Source: Archangium violaceum
Lineage (GTDB): Bacteria > Myxococcota > Myxococcia > Myxococcales > Myxococcaceae
Assembly (NCBI RefSeq): GCF_016887565.1
Contig: NZ_CP069396.1
Coordinates: 9,530,001 to 9,594,000 of the forward strand
DNA length: 64,000 bases
Reading direction: 5' to 3'
Shown: one piece after another, positions 1-9,213 of the stretch
How positions within the stretch are numbered: the first letter of the stretch is position 1
Layout of the letters: each line of letters begins with the position of its first letter
Made by a program: the position numbers and the translations under genes
The notes under the pieces: generated by a model
Told to the model about the DNA's origin: nothing
Databases searched by the model: none
What the model saw: the letters and a program-made list of their open reading frames with translations, nothing else

Positions 1-221
1 CCCTTGCGCGTGAGCAACCGCAGCGCCAGCGGCGAGCGCTGCGCATAGAAGGCCTGGCCCACGGGGTTGCCCTGCGGGTCCACCACCGACACCACGGCGC
101 CACGCTCCTGCGTCTGGGGCGGCTCCAGCAGCTCGGTGCGGTACAGCCAGGGGTGGCCCCGGCGCAGGGCCTTGGCCCCCTTGAGACTCACTCGGGCGGT
201 GGGCTGGGAAGAACGGGTCAT
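1..221 (-). CDS. RlmI-like class I SAM-dependent rRNA methyltransferase, N-terminal part (cut by window edge)
   Basis: Only the first 73 codons are present; the gene runs off the left edge. The visible protein starts MTRSSQPTARVSLKGAKAL and continues with RRGHPWLYRTELLE and a segment rich in V, G and P ending near TRKG. This is the N-terminal PUA-type RNA-binding domain of the RlmI/RlmK (YccW) family of 23S rRNA cytosine methyltransferases; the motif K-x-L-R-R-G-H-P-W is typical. The Rossmann methyltransferase domain would lie outside the window. The start follows the stop of the upstream lipoprotein gene by 11 bases, so the two are probably co-transcribed. The family call is good; the exact target base cannot be judged from this fragment. 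Confidence 0.75.
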   Translation of the reverse strand, partial: MTRSSQPTARVSLKGAKALRRGHPWLYRTELLEPPQTQERGAVVSVVDPQGNPVGQAFYAQRSPLALRLLTRK

Positions 222-232
222 GAACTCTTGTG

Positions 233-1438
233 TCACTCCAGGCCGCGGGCGGCCAGTTCCTGGTCGTCCTCGCCCCGCAGGTGCCCCACCTCGTGGAGCA
301 GCGTCACCTTGATCTGCTCCCGCAGCTCCTCCCGCGAGCGCACCGCGCGGGCGAGGTTGAGACGGTAGAGGGCCACCGAGCGGCAGGGCGTCTCCGAGCC
401 ATCACAGGGCTCGCCCAGCGGCGGGCCCCGGAAGAGGCCGAGGATGGCGGGAGACAGGGGCGGCTCGCCGGAGAGCAGATCCTCGCTCGCGGGCAGCTCC
501 TCGGCGCGCACCGGCACCCCGGAGAGATCCTTGCGCATGTCCTCGGGCAGGGCCGCCACCGCGCGGGCCACGTCCTCGCGGAACTCGGCCGCGGAGGGCA
601 TGGGCGGCACCGGGAAGTCCTGCGGCGAGAGGGCATGCGCCTTGTCGAAGTGCACCTGGGCCTGCTTCCACTTGCCCTCGCGCTCCATCAACAGGCCCAG
701 GTGGTAATGGGCGTGCGCGCCGCGCTCCGGATCATTCAGCAGGCCCGTGAAGGCCACCCTGGCCTCGGCGAAGCGGCACAGCTCGAAGAGTGCCAGGGCC
801 TTCTCGTAGGCGGCCTCGTGGTTGTTGGGCTCGCGCGCCAGGACGAGCGAGGCCCGCTGGAGCGCCTCGGAGGCCTGCCCCAAATCGTTCATCGCCATGG
901 CGGCCACCAGGGCGAAGCGGGGCAGCATCTCCGGGGACACGTCGGGCTGGGACAGGCCACGCTCGGCGTAGAGGGCGCCCAGCTCGTCGTACTCACGGCT
1001 GGAGGGCATTTGCACGGCGTAGAGGTGCGCCGCGCCGAGCAGCGCGTCCGGGTGTTCGGGATCGATGGCCAGCGCCCGCGCATAGGCCACCTGCGCCTCC
1101 GTCGTGCGGCCGAGGGCGCCCAGGGCCTCGCCACGCGCGGCATGGGCGGAGGCCGAGTCGGGCTCCAGGGCCGAGGCCTGGGCGGCGCAGGAGAGGGCCT
1201 CCGGGAACTTGCCCGCGTCGAGGTAGTCCAACGCGGCGTCGAGCGGATTGGACCCGCCCGACTTGCAGGGGAGGAGCGGTTCGGGCACGGGAGCGGCGAC
1301 GGGCGCGGCGGGCCCGGGCGCGGACGCGGTGACGGCCACGGTGCCCGCATCGGGGGCGGCCGGGGCGGCCGGCGGAGAGGTCCGCTGACAGGCACCGAGG
1401 AGAAGCAGACAGAGGGCGAACGGACCGCGCCGGGACAT
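233..1438 (-). CDS. TPR-repeat lipoprotein with C-terminal zincin-like metallopeptidase domain
   Basis: This 401-residue protein starts with a lipoprotein signal peptide (lipobox LLGAC, Cys16) and a Pro/Ala-rich spacer that contains PDAG. Residues about 65-270 form tetratricopeptide repeats, with repeating patterns such as A-x-A-L-x-L-E-P-D and A-R-A-L-A-I-D-P-E-H-P. The last 60 residues resemble the small zincin family PF06262: YRLNLAR, a conserved E-E-L-R-E-Q segment, then the metal-binding HEVGH followed by GEDDQEL. In that family the HEXXH helix sits near the C-terminus exactly like this. It probably acts at the inner face of the outer membrane or in the periplasm. The substrate is unknown; proteolysis is inferred from HEXXH only. 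It is first in a short operon with the RlmI-like gene. Confidence 0.8.
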   Translation of the reverse strand: MSRRGPFALCLLLLGACQRTSPPAAPAAPDAGTVAVTASAPGPAAPVAAPVPEPLLPCKSGGSNPLDAALDYLDAGKFPEALSCAAQASALEPDSASAHAARGEALGALGRTTEAQVAYARALAIDPEHPDALLGAAHLYAVQMPSSREYDELGALYAERGLSQPDVSPEMLPRFALVAAMAMNDLGQASEALQRASLVLAREPNNHEAAYEKALALFELCRFAEARVAFTGLLNDPERGAHAHYHLGLLMEREGKWKQAQVHFDKAHALSPQDFPVPPMPSAAEFREDVARAVAALPEDMRKDLSGVPVRAEELPASEDLLSGEPPLSPAILGLFRGPPLGEPCDGSETPCRSVALYRLNLARAVRSREELREQIKVTLLHEVGHLRGEDDQELAARGLE

Positions 1439-1535
1439 GGGGAGCGCAGGCTACGGCATCGCCCGAACCACGGGAAGGTGTCAGGTGCCTGCTCGCCCGG
1501 TCTTGCATTCCGACCGACAACTGGCCCGAGACGAC

Positions 1536-1571
1536 GGGGCCCGCCATCGCCGCGTGGCGAGGACGGGCCCC
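1536..1571 (-). terminator. GC-rich hairpin downstream of pilY1
   Basis: The arms GGGGCCCG (1536-1543) and CGGGCCCC (1564-1571) are perfect inverted repeats, with an inner CGCCA/TGGCG pair extending the stem. It lies 22 bases past the pilY1 stop and upstream of the next minus-strand gene. No clear U-tract follows, so intrinsic termination is only likely. Confidence 0.45.
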
Positions 1572-1593
1572 GGGGTGCGTCTCGGTCCCCGCC

Positions 1594-4500
1594 TCACATC
1601 TCCGAGGCCGTGCACGCCTCCTGGCCGCCGTTCGTCCGATCATGCCGGCACGTGTGCAGGGTGCGCGGCACGGGCAGCTCGTAGACGTACTGCAGCACGT
1701 CCGTGTCGGAGGAGACCTGCGTCTCGGTGGCCTGCGACTTGCCGGGCTCGACGAAGAGGGTGCTGTACTTCACCTGCCCCGTCTTCGACACCTGGATGGC
1801 CGTGGCGGGCTCGGGCGGAGGCGCCAGCACCGAGCGCGTCTGGTAGCGCGCGTACCCGTCCTTGCCGAGGAAGCCCGCGGCGCAGTTGGGGGCACCGGTG
1901 ATGAAGTCCGCCTGGTGCAGGCGCGCCAGGTTGTTGCTGGAGCCCGCGCAGGCCGTGGTGGTGGTGGAGGTGGTGGGCGCCGGGTACATGGAGTTCCACA
2001 TCGAGCAGCTCGCCAGCACCGCCGCGCCGCCGGCCGTCTTGTGCTGCAGACCCTCGTACTCGTAGAACCAGCCGGAGTCGTCCTCGCCCGCCACCAGCTT
2101 CGAGCTGGAGCACGTCTTTCCAGCCGCGCACTCGCACGTCCCGCTGGCGTCGCACTCGACGTTCGTCACGTCGACGAGGCTGCCACTGCCGGTGCCGCCG
2201 GTATCGGTCAGCCGCCGTCCATCGTAGTCCCTGGCCAGGTTCTTCGAGGTGGGCGTCGCCGACAGGCTCTCGTCGAACATGCGCTCCGCTTTGCCGCCAT
2301 AGGCCCAGAGGCCGTAGAAGCGGTTCTTGCCGAGCGAGCCCGACGTGGAGGAGGCGCTCAGGTCCAGGTCGTTCATGTTCAGCGTGTTGCCCGGGTCGCG
2401 CACGCGGCAGTCGAAGACACCCGCCGAGTTCTGACCGCACTCCACCTTCGTCCGGGCGAACTCGTAGTTGACCGTTCCGCCGCCGCTGGGCTTGGGGCAC
2501 GTGTTCGCGTTGCGGGACTCGAACTCGGCGGTGAGGTAGTCCAGGTCTCCCGCCGTGCTGCAGAAGTTGGAGGAGGAGCTCGCCGCGCTGGAGAAGGGCG
2601 TGAAGCGGCCCTGCGAGTAGAGCCGATCCGCCCACTCGTTGCTCATCCGCTGGTAGTCCGAGCCATTGCGCGTCAGCTTGTAGGTGGCCTGGACCTGGCC
2701 GCACCCCAGCTTGGAGCACGCCTGCGGATTGTCGAAGCGGCAGGTGCCCGCACCGGTCTCGAGCAGCGAGTAGCGGTTGCCCGAGCCCACGAAGGCGCGC
2801 AGGGCCTGGTTCCCCGGCTGCACCGCCAGCGAGGACAGGTAGTAGATGGGCGAGCGGTTGCGGATGCTCCGCGCATCGGAGACGGCCGCACCCTCCCGGT
2901 CCATCGAGAAGGAGCGCGCGCCGCTCCAGTTGCCGATGAGCCGGGTGGAGGTGTCGAGCACGCCCGGCTGGAAGAAGCGCAGCGTCCAGAGCTGGCCACC
3001 CAGGTCTCCCACCACGGCGGTGTCGAAGAAGCCGTCGAAGCGCGGCTTGTCGTTGGCGCCGTAGTCCGCCATGGCCGCCGGCGCCACGAAGCCATACGTC
3101 ATGAACTTCCGAGGCTCATCCGTGCTGCCGGAGGCGCTCTCCGAGAACTCCCACTTCCACAGCAGGTTGTCGTTGCGGCCGTTCACGGCGCCGTTCCACA
3201 CGTCCACCATGTACATGCCGCGGCCCTTCTCGCCGCCGGGAGACCACCCACCGGACAGCATCGCCACCCAGCGCTCGGCGCTCGACGGGCCCTCCTCACC
3301 GTGCCGCTTCTGCCCGTTGGAGGTGCTCAGCAACACGGGGCCGATGGGCGGCGCCTTGGGGCTGAGGCTGAAGAGCGTCTTGCCGAAGCGCAGCGCCTCG
3401 TCCGTGCACGGCTGCGGGAACATCCAGCGGAAGCCGGGCTGCGACTTCACGGTGGTCGTCGTATTGCCGCTCGCGTTCCACAGCACCTCCAGGGCGAAGT
3501 AGTGCGTGCCACCGCGGCCCTCGGCCACCACGGCCACCGTGTGGTACTCGTCCCAGGACTTGCGGCCATCCCCGTTGTCGTCCGCCCAGATGTCGCGGAC
3601 CATGATGTCGCCGTCGACGAAGTAGGAGTGGCCCTGCAGCATCTCCTGCAACCGCGGCAGCATGTCCGCCGGGATGAAGGCCCACCGCTCCAGGCCGCCT
3701 CCGGTCGCGTTGCTCGGGTAGTTCACGTCACACGTCGAGCTGTCCTCCTGGCCCTGCCCGTCGCTGAAGGCGTGCAGCATGCCGTCGTTGGCGCCCACCA
3801 GGATGAGCCGCTCGCGCTTGCGGTTGATGAACTGGTAGGCCTCGTAGGCATCCCGCTGCAGGGGCGTGGCGATGTTGCAGGCGGTGGGCAGATCGCTGCG
3901 CAGGTCCATCGGCGTGGACTCCACGCCGGTCTTCTGCTTGGTGGCGTAGAGGGTGCGCACGCACTGCGTGGTCACGCCGAGGTCGCACAGGAACTTGTCT
4001 GCCGGAGGATCCACCACCATGGGCGAGGAGTGGAAGATGTCGCCCAGCACGGACGGCCGGGTGTCATCGCGCTTGTTGTTGCCGTTCTCGTCGAAGATGT
4101 CCTGGCCGCGCACGTACTGGACGATCAGCGCCGTGCACAGCAGATCATACGAGTCCTGGGTCGTCAGGGAGCTCGGCAGCCCCGTGAGGCCCGCGGCGAC
4201 CATGAGCGGCGCGGCCTTGAGGGCCAGGTCCGTATACGCCGGCATCTGCATCCGGCTCAGGATGAGGCCCGGCTTGTAGGTGGTCCCCAGGCCACTGGGG
4301 CACAGCGGATCCCCACTCACGGCCAGGTACTGGCGCAGCGTGGAGATGTTGGCGAGCTTGAAGGCGACGAGCCCGTCCTTCTGCGTCAGCAGTCCGTCCT
4401 TCGTCCCGCCGCTCGCCGAGCCGTTGTCCGTCACCGTCCAGATGTTGCGGCTGGCATGACCGAGCTTCTCGAGCTCGCTGCTCGCCTCCCAGTAGGGCAC

Positions 4501-6147
4501 GGCGGGACCGCCGAAGAGCGGCGTGCCGTTGGTGCCGCCCGTCTCGGACAGCAGCTTGCGGTACTCGCTCGAGGAGTCCTCCGAGACGATGCTCCCCTCC
4601 TTGTCGACGAGGAAGATGTCGTTGCGGTCGCCGTCGGCGTTCTTGTCCTGGTCCTCGACGAACTCGTTGAACTGCTCGTAGCGGTACAGCTTGCCCGCCC
4701 AGGTGTTGTCCTTGGCCGGCATCATGCGCGGGACGATGGCCGTGAGCGCCGCGTCCTGCGTCTGCAGGGTGCTGACGGCCGCCGTGGAGAAGGCGGTGTT
4801 GCGCGCGTTGATGTCATCCAGGATGGTGAGCATCACGCGCTTGAGCTCGCTGGTGCTGCGGGCCGCGAAGAACTTGCCGCCACCCAGCCGCGCCGTCTCT
4901 TGCAGCAGCTTGCTGTCCGTCACGTCCTCGGAGAAGCCGATGGTGTACGTGGCCACGCGCTGCTGGCCCGACATGTCGAAGCGCAGATCCTTGTTCCACA
5001 GGAACTTGGCCACCTTGTGCAGCTGGCTGTCCGAGCAGCCATCGCACGGCGTGTTATCGCTGGTGATGGCGGACGGGAGGGGAACCACCTTCTGCTCGCT
5101 GGAGGGCTCGCCGTCCGTCAGCAGGATGACGGCGTTGAAGCCGCACTCGAAGCAGACGCCATCCGCCGCGGTGAAGTTGGAGCTCGTCGGGTGGCTGCCC
5201 AGGTAGGAGGAGAAGGGCGTGGGGGAGGCCTTGGACTGGAAGAGGTAGCCCGCCGCGTAGAGCGCATCCGCCAGCGGCGTGTTGCAGTCATCCCAGTCGA
5301 GGCCGTTGCTGTTGTTGGTGTTGACGTTGGTGAGGTCGTTGAGCACCGAGTTGCGGTTGTTCTCCACCGAGCTGTTGTCCAGCGGGTAGGACTTGGCGCA
5401 CGTCGGGCCCATGGGCTGCTGGATGCAGAGACACTGGGCGTTGGTGCCCTGCTTCTTGCCCCAGCACGTCTTGGCGGCGCGGGTCTGGAAGCCCATCACG
5501 CCGAAGCGCACCTCGCGCAGGTCGTGGATGACGTCGGCCATCACCTTCACGGCGCCCGAGTCACGCGGCGCGTAGAAGTTGAGGAAGTTGCCCTTCACCC
5601 GCCGCGTGGAGGCGTCGTGGATGTAGTAGCCCTGCGTGTCGAGGCACGTCTGACAGGTGTTCTGGTCCTTGGCGCCGATGGCGGTGATGGACTTGCACGC
5701 GTCGGCCGCCGTCGACCAGCTGGAGGTGTTCTGCGGGGCATTGCCGAAGATGACGCCGTACCCCTTGGTGGGCGCCTCGTAATACTTGGTGTTGGCGAAC
5801 CAGTCGTTGGACTGGCTGCTGATGCCCGTCCACATCCGGTCGTACGGGGTGTCCTTGTTGTAGCCCAGCCCGTTGAGGAAGGAGTCCGAGCAGCCTCGCG
5901 GGGTGGTGGGCCAGTCCTTCGGCCAGGCATGCATCGACGAGGAGGTGTCGATGATGAAGAGGATGTTGGGAGGCCCACCCGGGCGCGAGAAGAACTTCTC
6001 GTCGCCGCCTCGGGTCGGGTTCATCAACGCGTCCAGCCGGGACGTGGTCGGCATGCAGCAGGCCGCCTGATCGATGGCGGCCGCCGTGTCCGCCCGCAAC
6101 AACACCACCAGGAGGGCAACGAAGCTGAGCGTCAGCTTGCGGAACAT
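1594..6147 (-). CDS. pilY1: PilY1-type type IV pilus tip protein
   Basis: A 1517-residue exported protein. After a signal peptide it has a von Willebrand A domain starting at NILFIIDTSSSM (MIDAS DxSxS at about residue 67). The C-terminal half carries the PilY1 beta-propeller signature, including RERLILVGANDGMLHAF and DLRSDLP. Two Ca-binding-like loops are visible: DKNADGDRND at about residue 500 and DDNGDGRKSWDEY at about residue 860. PilY1 proteins work with minor pilins to prime pilus assembly and sit at the tip for adhesion. It is last in the fimU-pilV-pilW-pilX-pilY1 operon. A GTG at 6162 overlaps the pilX-like stop, but ATG at 6147 has GAGG nine bases upstream, so I chose it. The Cys-rich C-terminal third may be lineage-specific. 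Confidence 0.93.
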   Translation of the reverse strand: MFRKLTLSFVALLVVLLRADTAAAIDQAACCMPTTSRLDALMNPTRGGDEKFFSRPGGPPNILFIIDTSSSMHAWPKDWPTTPRGCSDSFLNGLGYNKDTPYDRMWTGISSQSNDWFANTKYYEAPTKGYGVIFGNAPQNTSSWSTAADACKSITAIGAKDQNTCQTCLDTQGYYIHDASTRRVKGNFLNFYAPRDSGAVKVMADVIHDLREVRFGVMGFQTRAAKTCWGKKQGTNAQCLCIQQPMGPTCAKSYPLDNSSVENNRNSVLNDLTNVNTNNSNGLDWDDCNTPLADALYAAGYLFQSKASPTPFSSYLGSHPTSSNFTAADGVCFECGFNAVILLTDGEPSSEQKVVPLPSAITSDNTPCDGCSDSQLHKVAKFLWNKDLRFDMSGQQRVATYTIGFSEDVTDSKLLQETARLGGGKFFAARSTSELKRVMLTILDDINARNTAFSTAAVSTLQTQDAALTAIVPRMMPAKDNTWAGKLYRYEQFNEFVEDQDKNADGDRNDIFLVDKEGSIVSEDSSSEYRKLLSETGGTNGTPLFGGPAVPYWEASSELEKLGHASRNIWTVTDNGSASGGTKDGLLTQKDGLVAFKLANISTLRQYLAVSGDPLCPSGLGTTYKPGLILSRMQMPAYTDLALKAAPLMVAAGLTGLPSSLTTQDSYDLLCTALIVQYVRGQDIFDENGNNKRDDTRPSVLGDIFHSSPMVVDPPADKFLCDLGVTTQCVRTLYATKQKTGVESTPMDLRSDLPTACNIATPLQRDAYEAYQFINRKRERLILVGANDGMLHAFSDGQGQEDSSTCDVNYPSNATGGGLERWAFIPADMLPRLQEMLQGHSYFVDGDIMVRDIWADDNGDGRKSWDEYHTVAVVAEGRGGTHYFALEVLWNASGNTTTTVKSQPGFRWMFPQPCTDEALRFGKTLFSLSPKAPPIGPVLLSTSNGQKRHGEEGPSSAERWVAMLSGGWSPGGEKGRGMYMVDVWNGAVNGRNDNLLWKWEFSESASGSTDEPRKFMTYGFVAPAAMADYGANDKPRFDGFFDTAVVGDLGGQLWTLRFFQPGVLDTSTRLIGNWSGARSFSMDREGAAVSDARSIRNRSPIYYLSSLAVQPGNQALRAFVGSGNRYSLLETGAGTCRFDNPQACSKLGCGQVQATYKLTRNGSDYQRMSNEWADRLYSQGRFTPFSSAASSSSNFCSTAGDLDYLTAEFESRNANTCPKPSGGGTVNYEFARTKVECGQNSAGVFDCRVRDPGNTLNMNDLDLSASSTSGSLGKNRFYGLWAYGGKAERMFDESLSATPTSKNLARDYDGRRLTDTGGTGSGSLVDVTNVECDASGTCECAAGKTCSSSKLVAGEDDSGWFYEYEGLQHKTAGGAAVLASCSMWNSMYPAPTTSTTTTACAGSSNNLARLHQADFITGAPNCAAGFLGKDGYARYQTRSVLAPPPEPATAIQVSKTGQVKYSTLFVEPGKSQATETQVSSDTDVLQYVYELPVPRTLHTCRHDRTNGGQEACTASEM

Positions 6148-6158
6148 GGCGCCTATCC

Positions 6159-6668
6159 TCACAGACCGTACCGGAAGAGGAACTCGACCTCGGACTCACG
6201 GCCCGAGGTCTCCTTGCACTTGACGACCACGCGGTAGTACTGGCCGCCCATGAAACCGCCCGAGGCGGGAACGGTATTGGCGATGTCGCGCACCTGGCGG
6301 CCGGACGCGCCCATCAGCACCGGATCCACGCCCACCACCGTGGCCTGCGCGGTGGTGTCCGTCTTCGAGGCGGAGTAGTGGCCGGTCATGATCCGCGTGC
6401 GCGCGTTCGGATCCGGATCATCGATGAGCTTCGTATCGAGGATCTGCAGCTCGCTGGTCGCGCGGAACAGCTTCAGGCGCGAGAGCAGGTGGCGGCGTGC
6501 CGCGTCAGCACACGCTCCGACCCGGTCTCCCCGCAGCTTCTCCGACGAGGCCTCGCGGTTGTAGTTGGTGAACTGGATGGCCCCCCCCACCAGCAGCAGC
6601 AGCACCGCCATGGCGATGACGGTCAGCATGAGGGCGTTGCCGCGCGGAGCCCTCTTCTTGAGGTGCAT
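6159..6668 (-). CDS. PilX-like minor pilin / pilus assembly protein
   Basis: A 169-residue protein. A short basic N-terminus (MHLKKRAPRGNALML) is followed by one strongly hydrophobic helix at about residues 12-33, as in PilX N-terminal domains. The Gly before N-A-L-M-L is a possible prepilin peptidase site, although the canonical Phe-Thr-Leu and Glu5 are absent; this is usual for PilX. The remainder is a globular domain ending in EVEFLFRYGL. It lies between the pilW-like gene (6-base gap) and pilY1 (stop overlaps an alternative pilY1 GTG), which supports a role in the minor-pilin priming complex at the inner membrane. The sequence is weakly conserved, so the name rests on domain form and operon position. 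Confidence 0.8.
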   Translation of the reverse strand: MHLKKRAPRGNALMLTVIAMAVLLLLVGGAIQFTNYNREASSEKLRGDRVGACADAARRHLLSRLKLFRATSELQILDTKLIDDPDPNARTRIMTGHYSASKTDTTAQATVVGVDPVLMGASGRQVRDIANTVPASGGFMGGQYYRVVVKCKETSGRESEVEFLFRYGL

Positions 6669-6674
6669 GGTGGA

Positions 6675-7868
6675 TCAGCCTCCCCACACGTTGAGTCCGG
6701 AGGATTCATCACCCACCGGAGGATTGAAGGTCGAGCGCGACAGCATGTTGGGAACACGCACCGTCGTGGTCATGTTGGTCCGGTAGTAGCCGTCCGCCGG
6801 TCCCATCTCGCCCGAGTCCTCCAGGTCCTCGCGCTCGTAGGCGCGGCGCCCATTGGGCTCGGGGCTCGTCGAACGCATGCCGATGCTCAGGCGCACGGCG
6901 CGGATGTTGGCGGGGTGCCGGTTGTAGCGGGCCGGATCCTCGTAGGGCACCTTGAAGAGGGGCTCCGGCTCGGCCTCCGGATCCGGGATGCGGTCCGTGT
7001 CCGCGCTGCCAATGTCCCCCAGCACCCAGTTGGCCACCGGAGAGCTGAAGTCCACGGGCTGCACCGCCGCGTTGGGACTGTCCGGAGCCGGCCGGTTCAT
7101 CACATACGCCACCTGGAAGGACTCCACGTCCGCGGCCAGCGGCACGGCGCTGGACATGTCCAGCTCGTCCAGGCCTTGGAAGGCCATCAGGAAGGGGCGG
7201 CCCTCCAGGTCCATGATGCGGATGCGCAGCTCGTGGATCAGCATGAGGTAGGGGGCGTTGTTCCCCTCCCTGGCCAGGCACGGGGCGTTGAGCGGCGCGG
7301 ACGACAGGTGCTCGTCCAGGGTGAAGTTGGCGGACGTGTTGCTCTCTCCCGACACCCCCGCCTCGCCCACCCTCAGCACCACGTAGTCCTTGCCCCCCAC
7401 GCACGACACGAGGAGCCGCTGGCCCTTGGTGAAGCTCATGCCGAACGTGCTCTTGGGGTCCTCCAGCACGACGGTGGCGCCCGCGAGGTGTCCCCGGCGC
7501 ATCCACGCCGCGTCCCGGTAGCGGAAGGCCAGGTCATCCGTGACGGACTGGGGGACGGAGCCGCCGAACACCAGGGAGTAGTTGGACTTGGCGCCCGCCG
7601 GGAGCGCATCTCCGTCGAAGTCGAAGGCGAAGCGCGGATCCACGCCATAGCCCGCCAGGCGCAGCCGCTGCTCGATGAAGTTCGTCGCCGTGCGCAACCC
7701 CTCCACCGCCACCTTGACGCGCGACTCGCGCTGGAAGGCACCCTGCACCCCCACGAAGGCGGTGGCCACGGCCGCGAGGATGATCGTCGTCGTCGCCGCT
7801 CCCACCAGGAGCTCGACGAGCGTGAAGCCGCGCGGTGCGTGGGTCAGGGGGGAATTCGAATGGGCCAT
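6675..7868 (-). CDS. PilW-like minor pilin with type III prepilin leader
   Basis: A 397-residue prepilin-like protein. The leader ends in the classical cleavage and methylation motif RGFTLVELLVG (about residues 13-23) with Glu5 of the mature protein, followed by a hydrophobic helix TTIILAAVATAF. A long globular domain follows. Size and order (fimU, pilV, pilW, pilX, pilY1) match the PilW position of minor-pilin operons. PilD-type peptidase would cleave after the Gly. The start ATG (7866-7868) lies 10 bases after the pilV-like stop. It probably forms part of the tip-priming complex of type IV pili that drive social motility in myxobacteria. Confidence 0.87.
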   Translation of the reverse strand: MAHSNSPLTHAPRGFTLVELLVGAATTTIILAAVATAFVGVQGAFQRESRVKVAVEGLRTATNFIEQRLRLAGYGVDPRFAFDFDGDALPAGAKSNYSLVFGGSVPQSVTDDLAFRYRDAAWMRRGHLAGATVVLEDPKSTFGMSFTKGQRLLVSCVGGKDYVVLRVGEAGVSGESNTSANFTLDEHLSSAPLNAPCLAREGNNAPYLMLIHELRIRIMDLEGRPFLMAFQGLDELDMSSAVPLAADVESFQVAYVMNRPAPDSPNAAVQPVDFSSPVANWVLGDIGSADTDRIPDPEAEPEPLFKVPYEDPARYNRHPANIRAVRLSIGMRSTSPEPNGRRAYEREDLEDSGEMGPADGYYRTNMTTTVRVPNMLSRSTFNPPVGDESSGLNVWGG

Positions 7869-7878
7869 TGTTGACCGA

Positions 7879-8496
7879 TCAGATCTCGACGTTGGTCTCG
7901 TTCCCGAAGGGACCGGAGTCGTAGAAGCTCACGTACTGCCGGACGTACCGGCGCTGGGCCAACTCCGTCCACGACACCACGATGATGACCTGGTGGATGG
8001 GCACGCCCGTGACCTCGTCCGGCTTCTCGATCATCGCCAGCACGCGCCGGTAGCGGCCGAAGTCCGCCTCCGCGTAGCCGGGCAGCAGCCGGTTGGCGCC
8101 CGTGGCCGAGCGCTCATAGGCGTCCAGGTCGAAGATGCAGTGGACGGACCAGACCTCGCCGGTGGCGGGCTTCAGCTTCTCCAGACCGTCGGTGAGCTCG
8201 GCCACCTCCGCGCCGGGAGCGCAGGCCGCGCCGGACAGCAGGCCGTCATACCCCGGCACGCCGATCACCCGATCCCGCCCCAGCGTGTCCAGCGCCCCGC
8301 GCACCTGCGAGGCGATGCCCGAGGCGCGGGTCGCCAGGTTGGCGCTCGAGTTCTGCCGGCTGGCCACGATGAGTCCCTGGAACACGCCCATCAACCCGAT
8401 GAGCAGCACCACCGAGGCGGTCATTCCCTCGATCAGGGACACGCCACGCTGGGCGGCGCGGGGGCTGCGGACACGGCGGCGGGAAGTGGAGTCCAC
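7879..8496 (-). CDS. PilV-like minor pilin
   Basis: A 205-residue protein with GTG start; GGAGG lies seven bases upstream. A basic 17-residue leader is followed by RGVSLIEGMTASVVLLIGLM, a variant prepilin motif: Gly-cleavage site, V-S-L-I-E replacing F-T-L-I-E, Glu5 conserved. The hydrophobic helix and Gln/Asn-rich stretch that follow are typical of PilV pseudopilins. The rest is a compact domain containing two Cys (residues about 93 and 121). It sits 15 bases after the fimU-like stop and 10 bases before pilW. Family and operon position agree; specific contacts are not visible. Confidence 0.85.
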   Translation of the reverse strand: MDSTSRRRVRSPRAAQRGVSLIEGMTASVVLLIGLMGVFQGLIVASRQNSSANLATRASGIASQVRGALDTLGRDRVIGVPGYDGLLSGAACAPGAEVAELTDGLEKLKPATGEVWSVHCIFDLDAYERSATGANRLLPGYAEADFGRYRRVLAMIEKPDEVTGVPIHQVIIVVSWTELAQRRYVRQYVSFYDSGPFGNETNVEI

Positions 8497-8511
8497 GGCG
8501 GTTCCTCCGTT

Positions 8512-9213
8512 CTAGGTCTTGTCCGGTGAGAAGGTGGCCATGTAGCCAGAGGGGCCCGAGATGGCGAACAGGTACTGGCCCTGGCCCTCCACGCCGCTGA
8601 AGGTCAGCGACTGGTTGTTGGTGGAGATCCACCGGCCCAGGCCATCCGCGAAGTGCGCGCTCCCATCCGGGTAGAAACCGATGGCGCCGCTCGGGCTGCC
8701 GGTGTCCGCGCAGAAGCTGCACGTGCGCACCTCGAGCCCCGTGAAGGGCGCGCCGTACAGGTCCGTGCGCCCGGGCGTCAGCGCCCCGAAGCGCACGCTC
8801 TGGCTGTAGTCGTCCAGGTAGTAGATCGCCGACACGGTGCCGGTGTTGCCCTTCACGTCCACCTTGAACGGCAGCGAGAAGAGCCGGACCGGGTTGCGCG
8901 CGTAGAGACTGTTGCGATCCTCCACCACCACGAACGCGCCGTTGCCAGCGCTCAGCGTCCCGCGGCCACCCTTCGGGTAGAAGACGACCCAGACCGGGTA
9001 GCCCGCCGACGAGGCCCGCGTGCGCGCCGTGCTCAGCACGCCCTGAAGATCGAACGCGGCGTTCTGCAGCGCCCCACGCCGCCCCACCGAGTCGTAGGCC
9101 ACCATGGCCAGCATGGACAGCACGCCGATGATGGCCACCACCACCATGACCTCGATGAGGGTGAAGCCTCCCTGGCGCTGCTCCCTCTTCGCTGGATTTG
9201 CAAGGTAGCTCAT
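8512..9213 (-). CDS. FimU/GspH-like pseudopilin
   Basis: A 233-residue protein starting MSYLANPAKREQRQGGFTLI. The prepilin peptidase motif G-G-F-T-L-I-E-V-M is followed by the hydrophobic helix VVVAIIGVLSMLAMVAY. The next segment, LQGVLSTARTRASSAGYPVW, is the alpha-1C region typical of GspH/FimT/FimU. The frame is open upstream to 9360, but that would put 49 residues before the leader, so ATG at 9213 is the credible start. It is the first gene of the five-gene pilus operon, after a roughly 400-base intergenic region that must hold the promoter. Confidence 0.87.
   Translation of the reverse strand: MSYLANPAKREQRQGGFTLIEVMVVVAIIGVLSMLAMVAYDSVGRRGALQNAAFDLQGVLSTARTRASSAGYPVWVVFYPKGGRGTLSAGNGAFVVVEDRNSLYARNPVRLFSLPFKVDVKGNTGTVSAIYYLDDYSQSVRFGALTPGRTDLYGAPFTGLEVRTCSFCADTGSPSGAIGFYPDGSAHFADGLGRWISTNNQSLTFSGVEGQGQYLFAISGPSGYMATFSPDKT

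Noticed and set aside
1642-6237. Very long open frame on the plus strand opposite pilY1
   Set aside because: High-GC antisense shadow: composed of R, G, A, V, H and L with no domain pattern, while the opposite strand has clear PilY1 motifs and ribosome sites.
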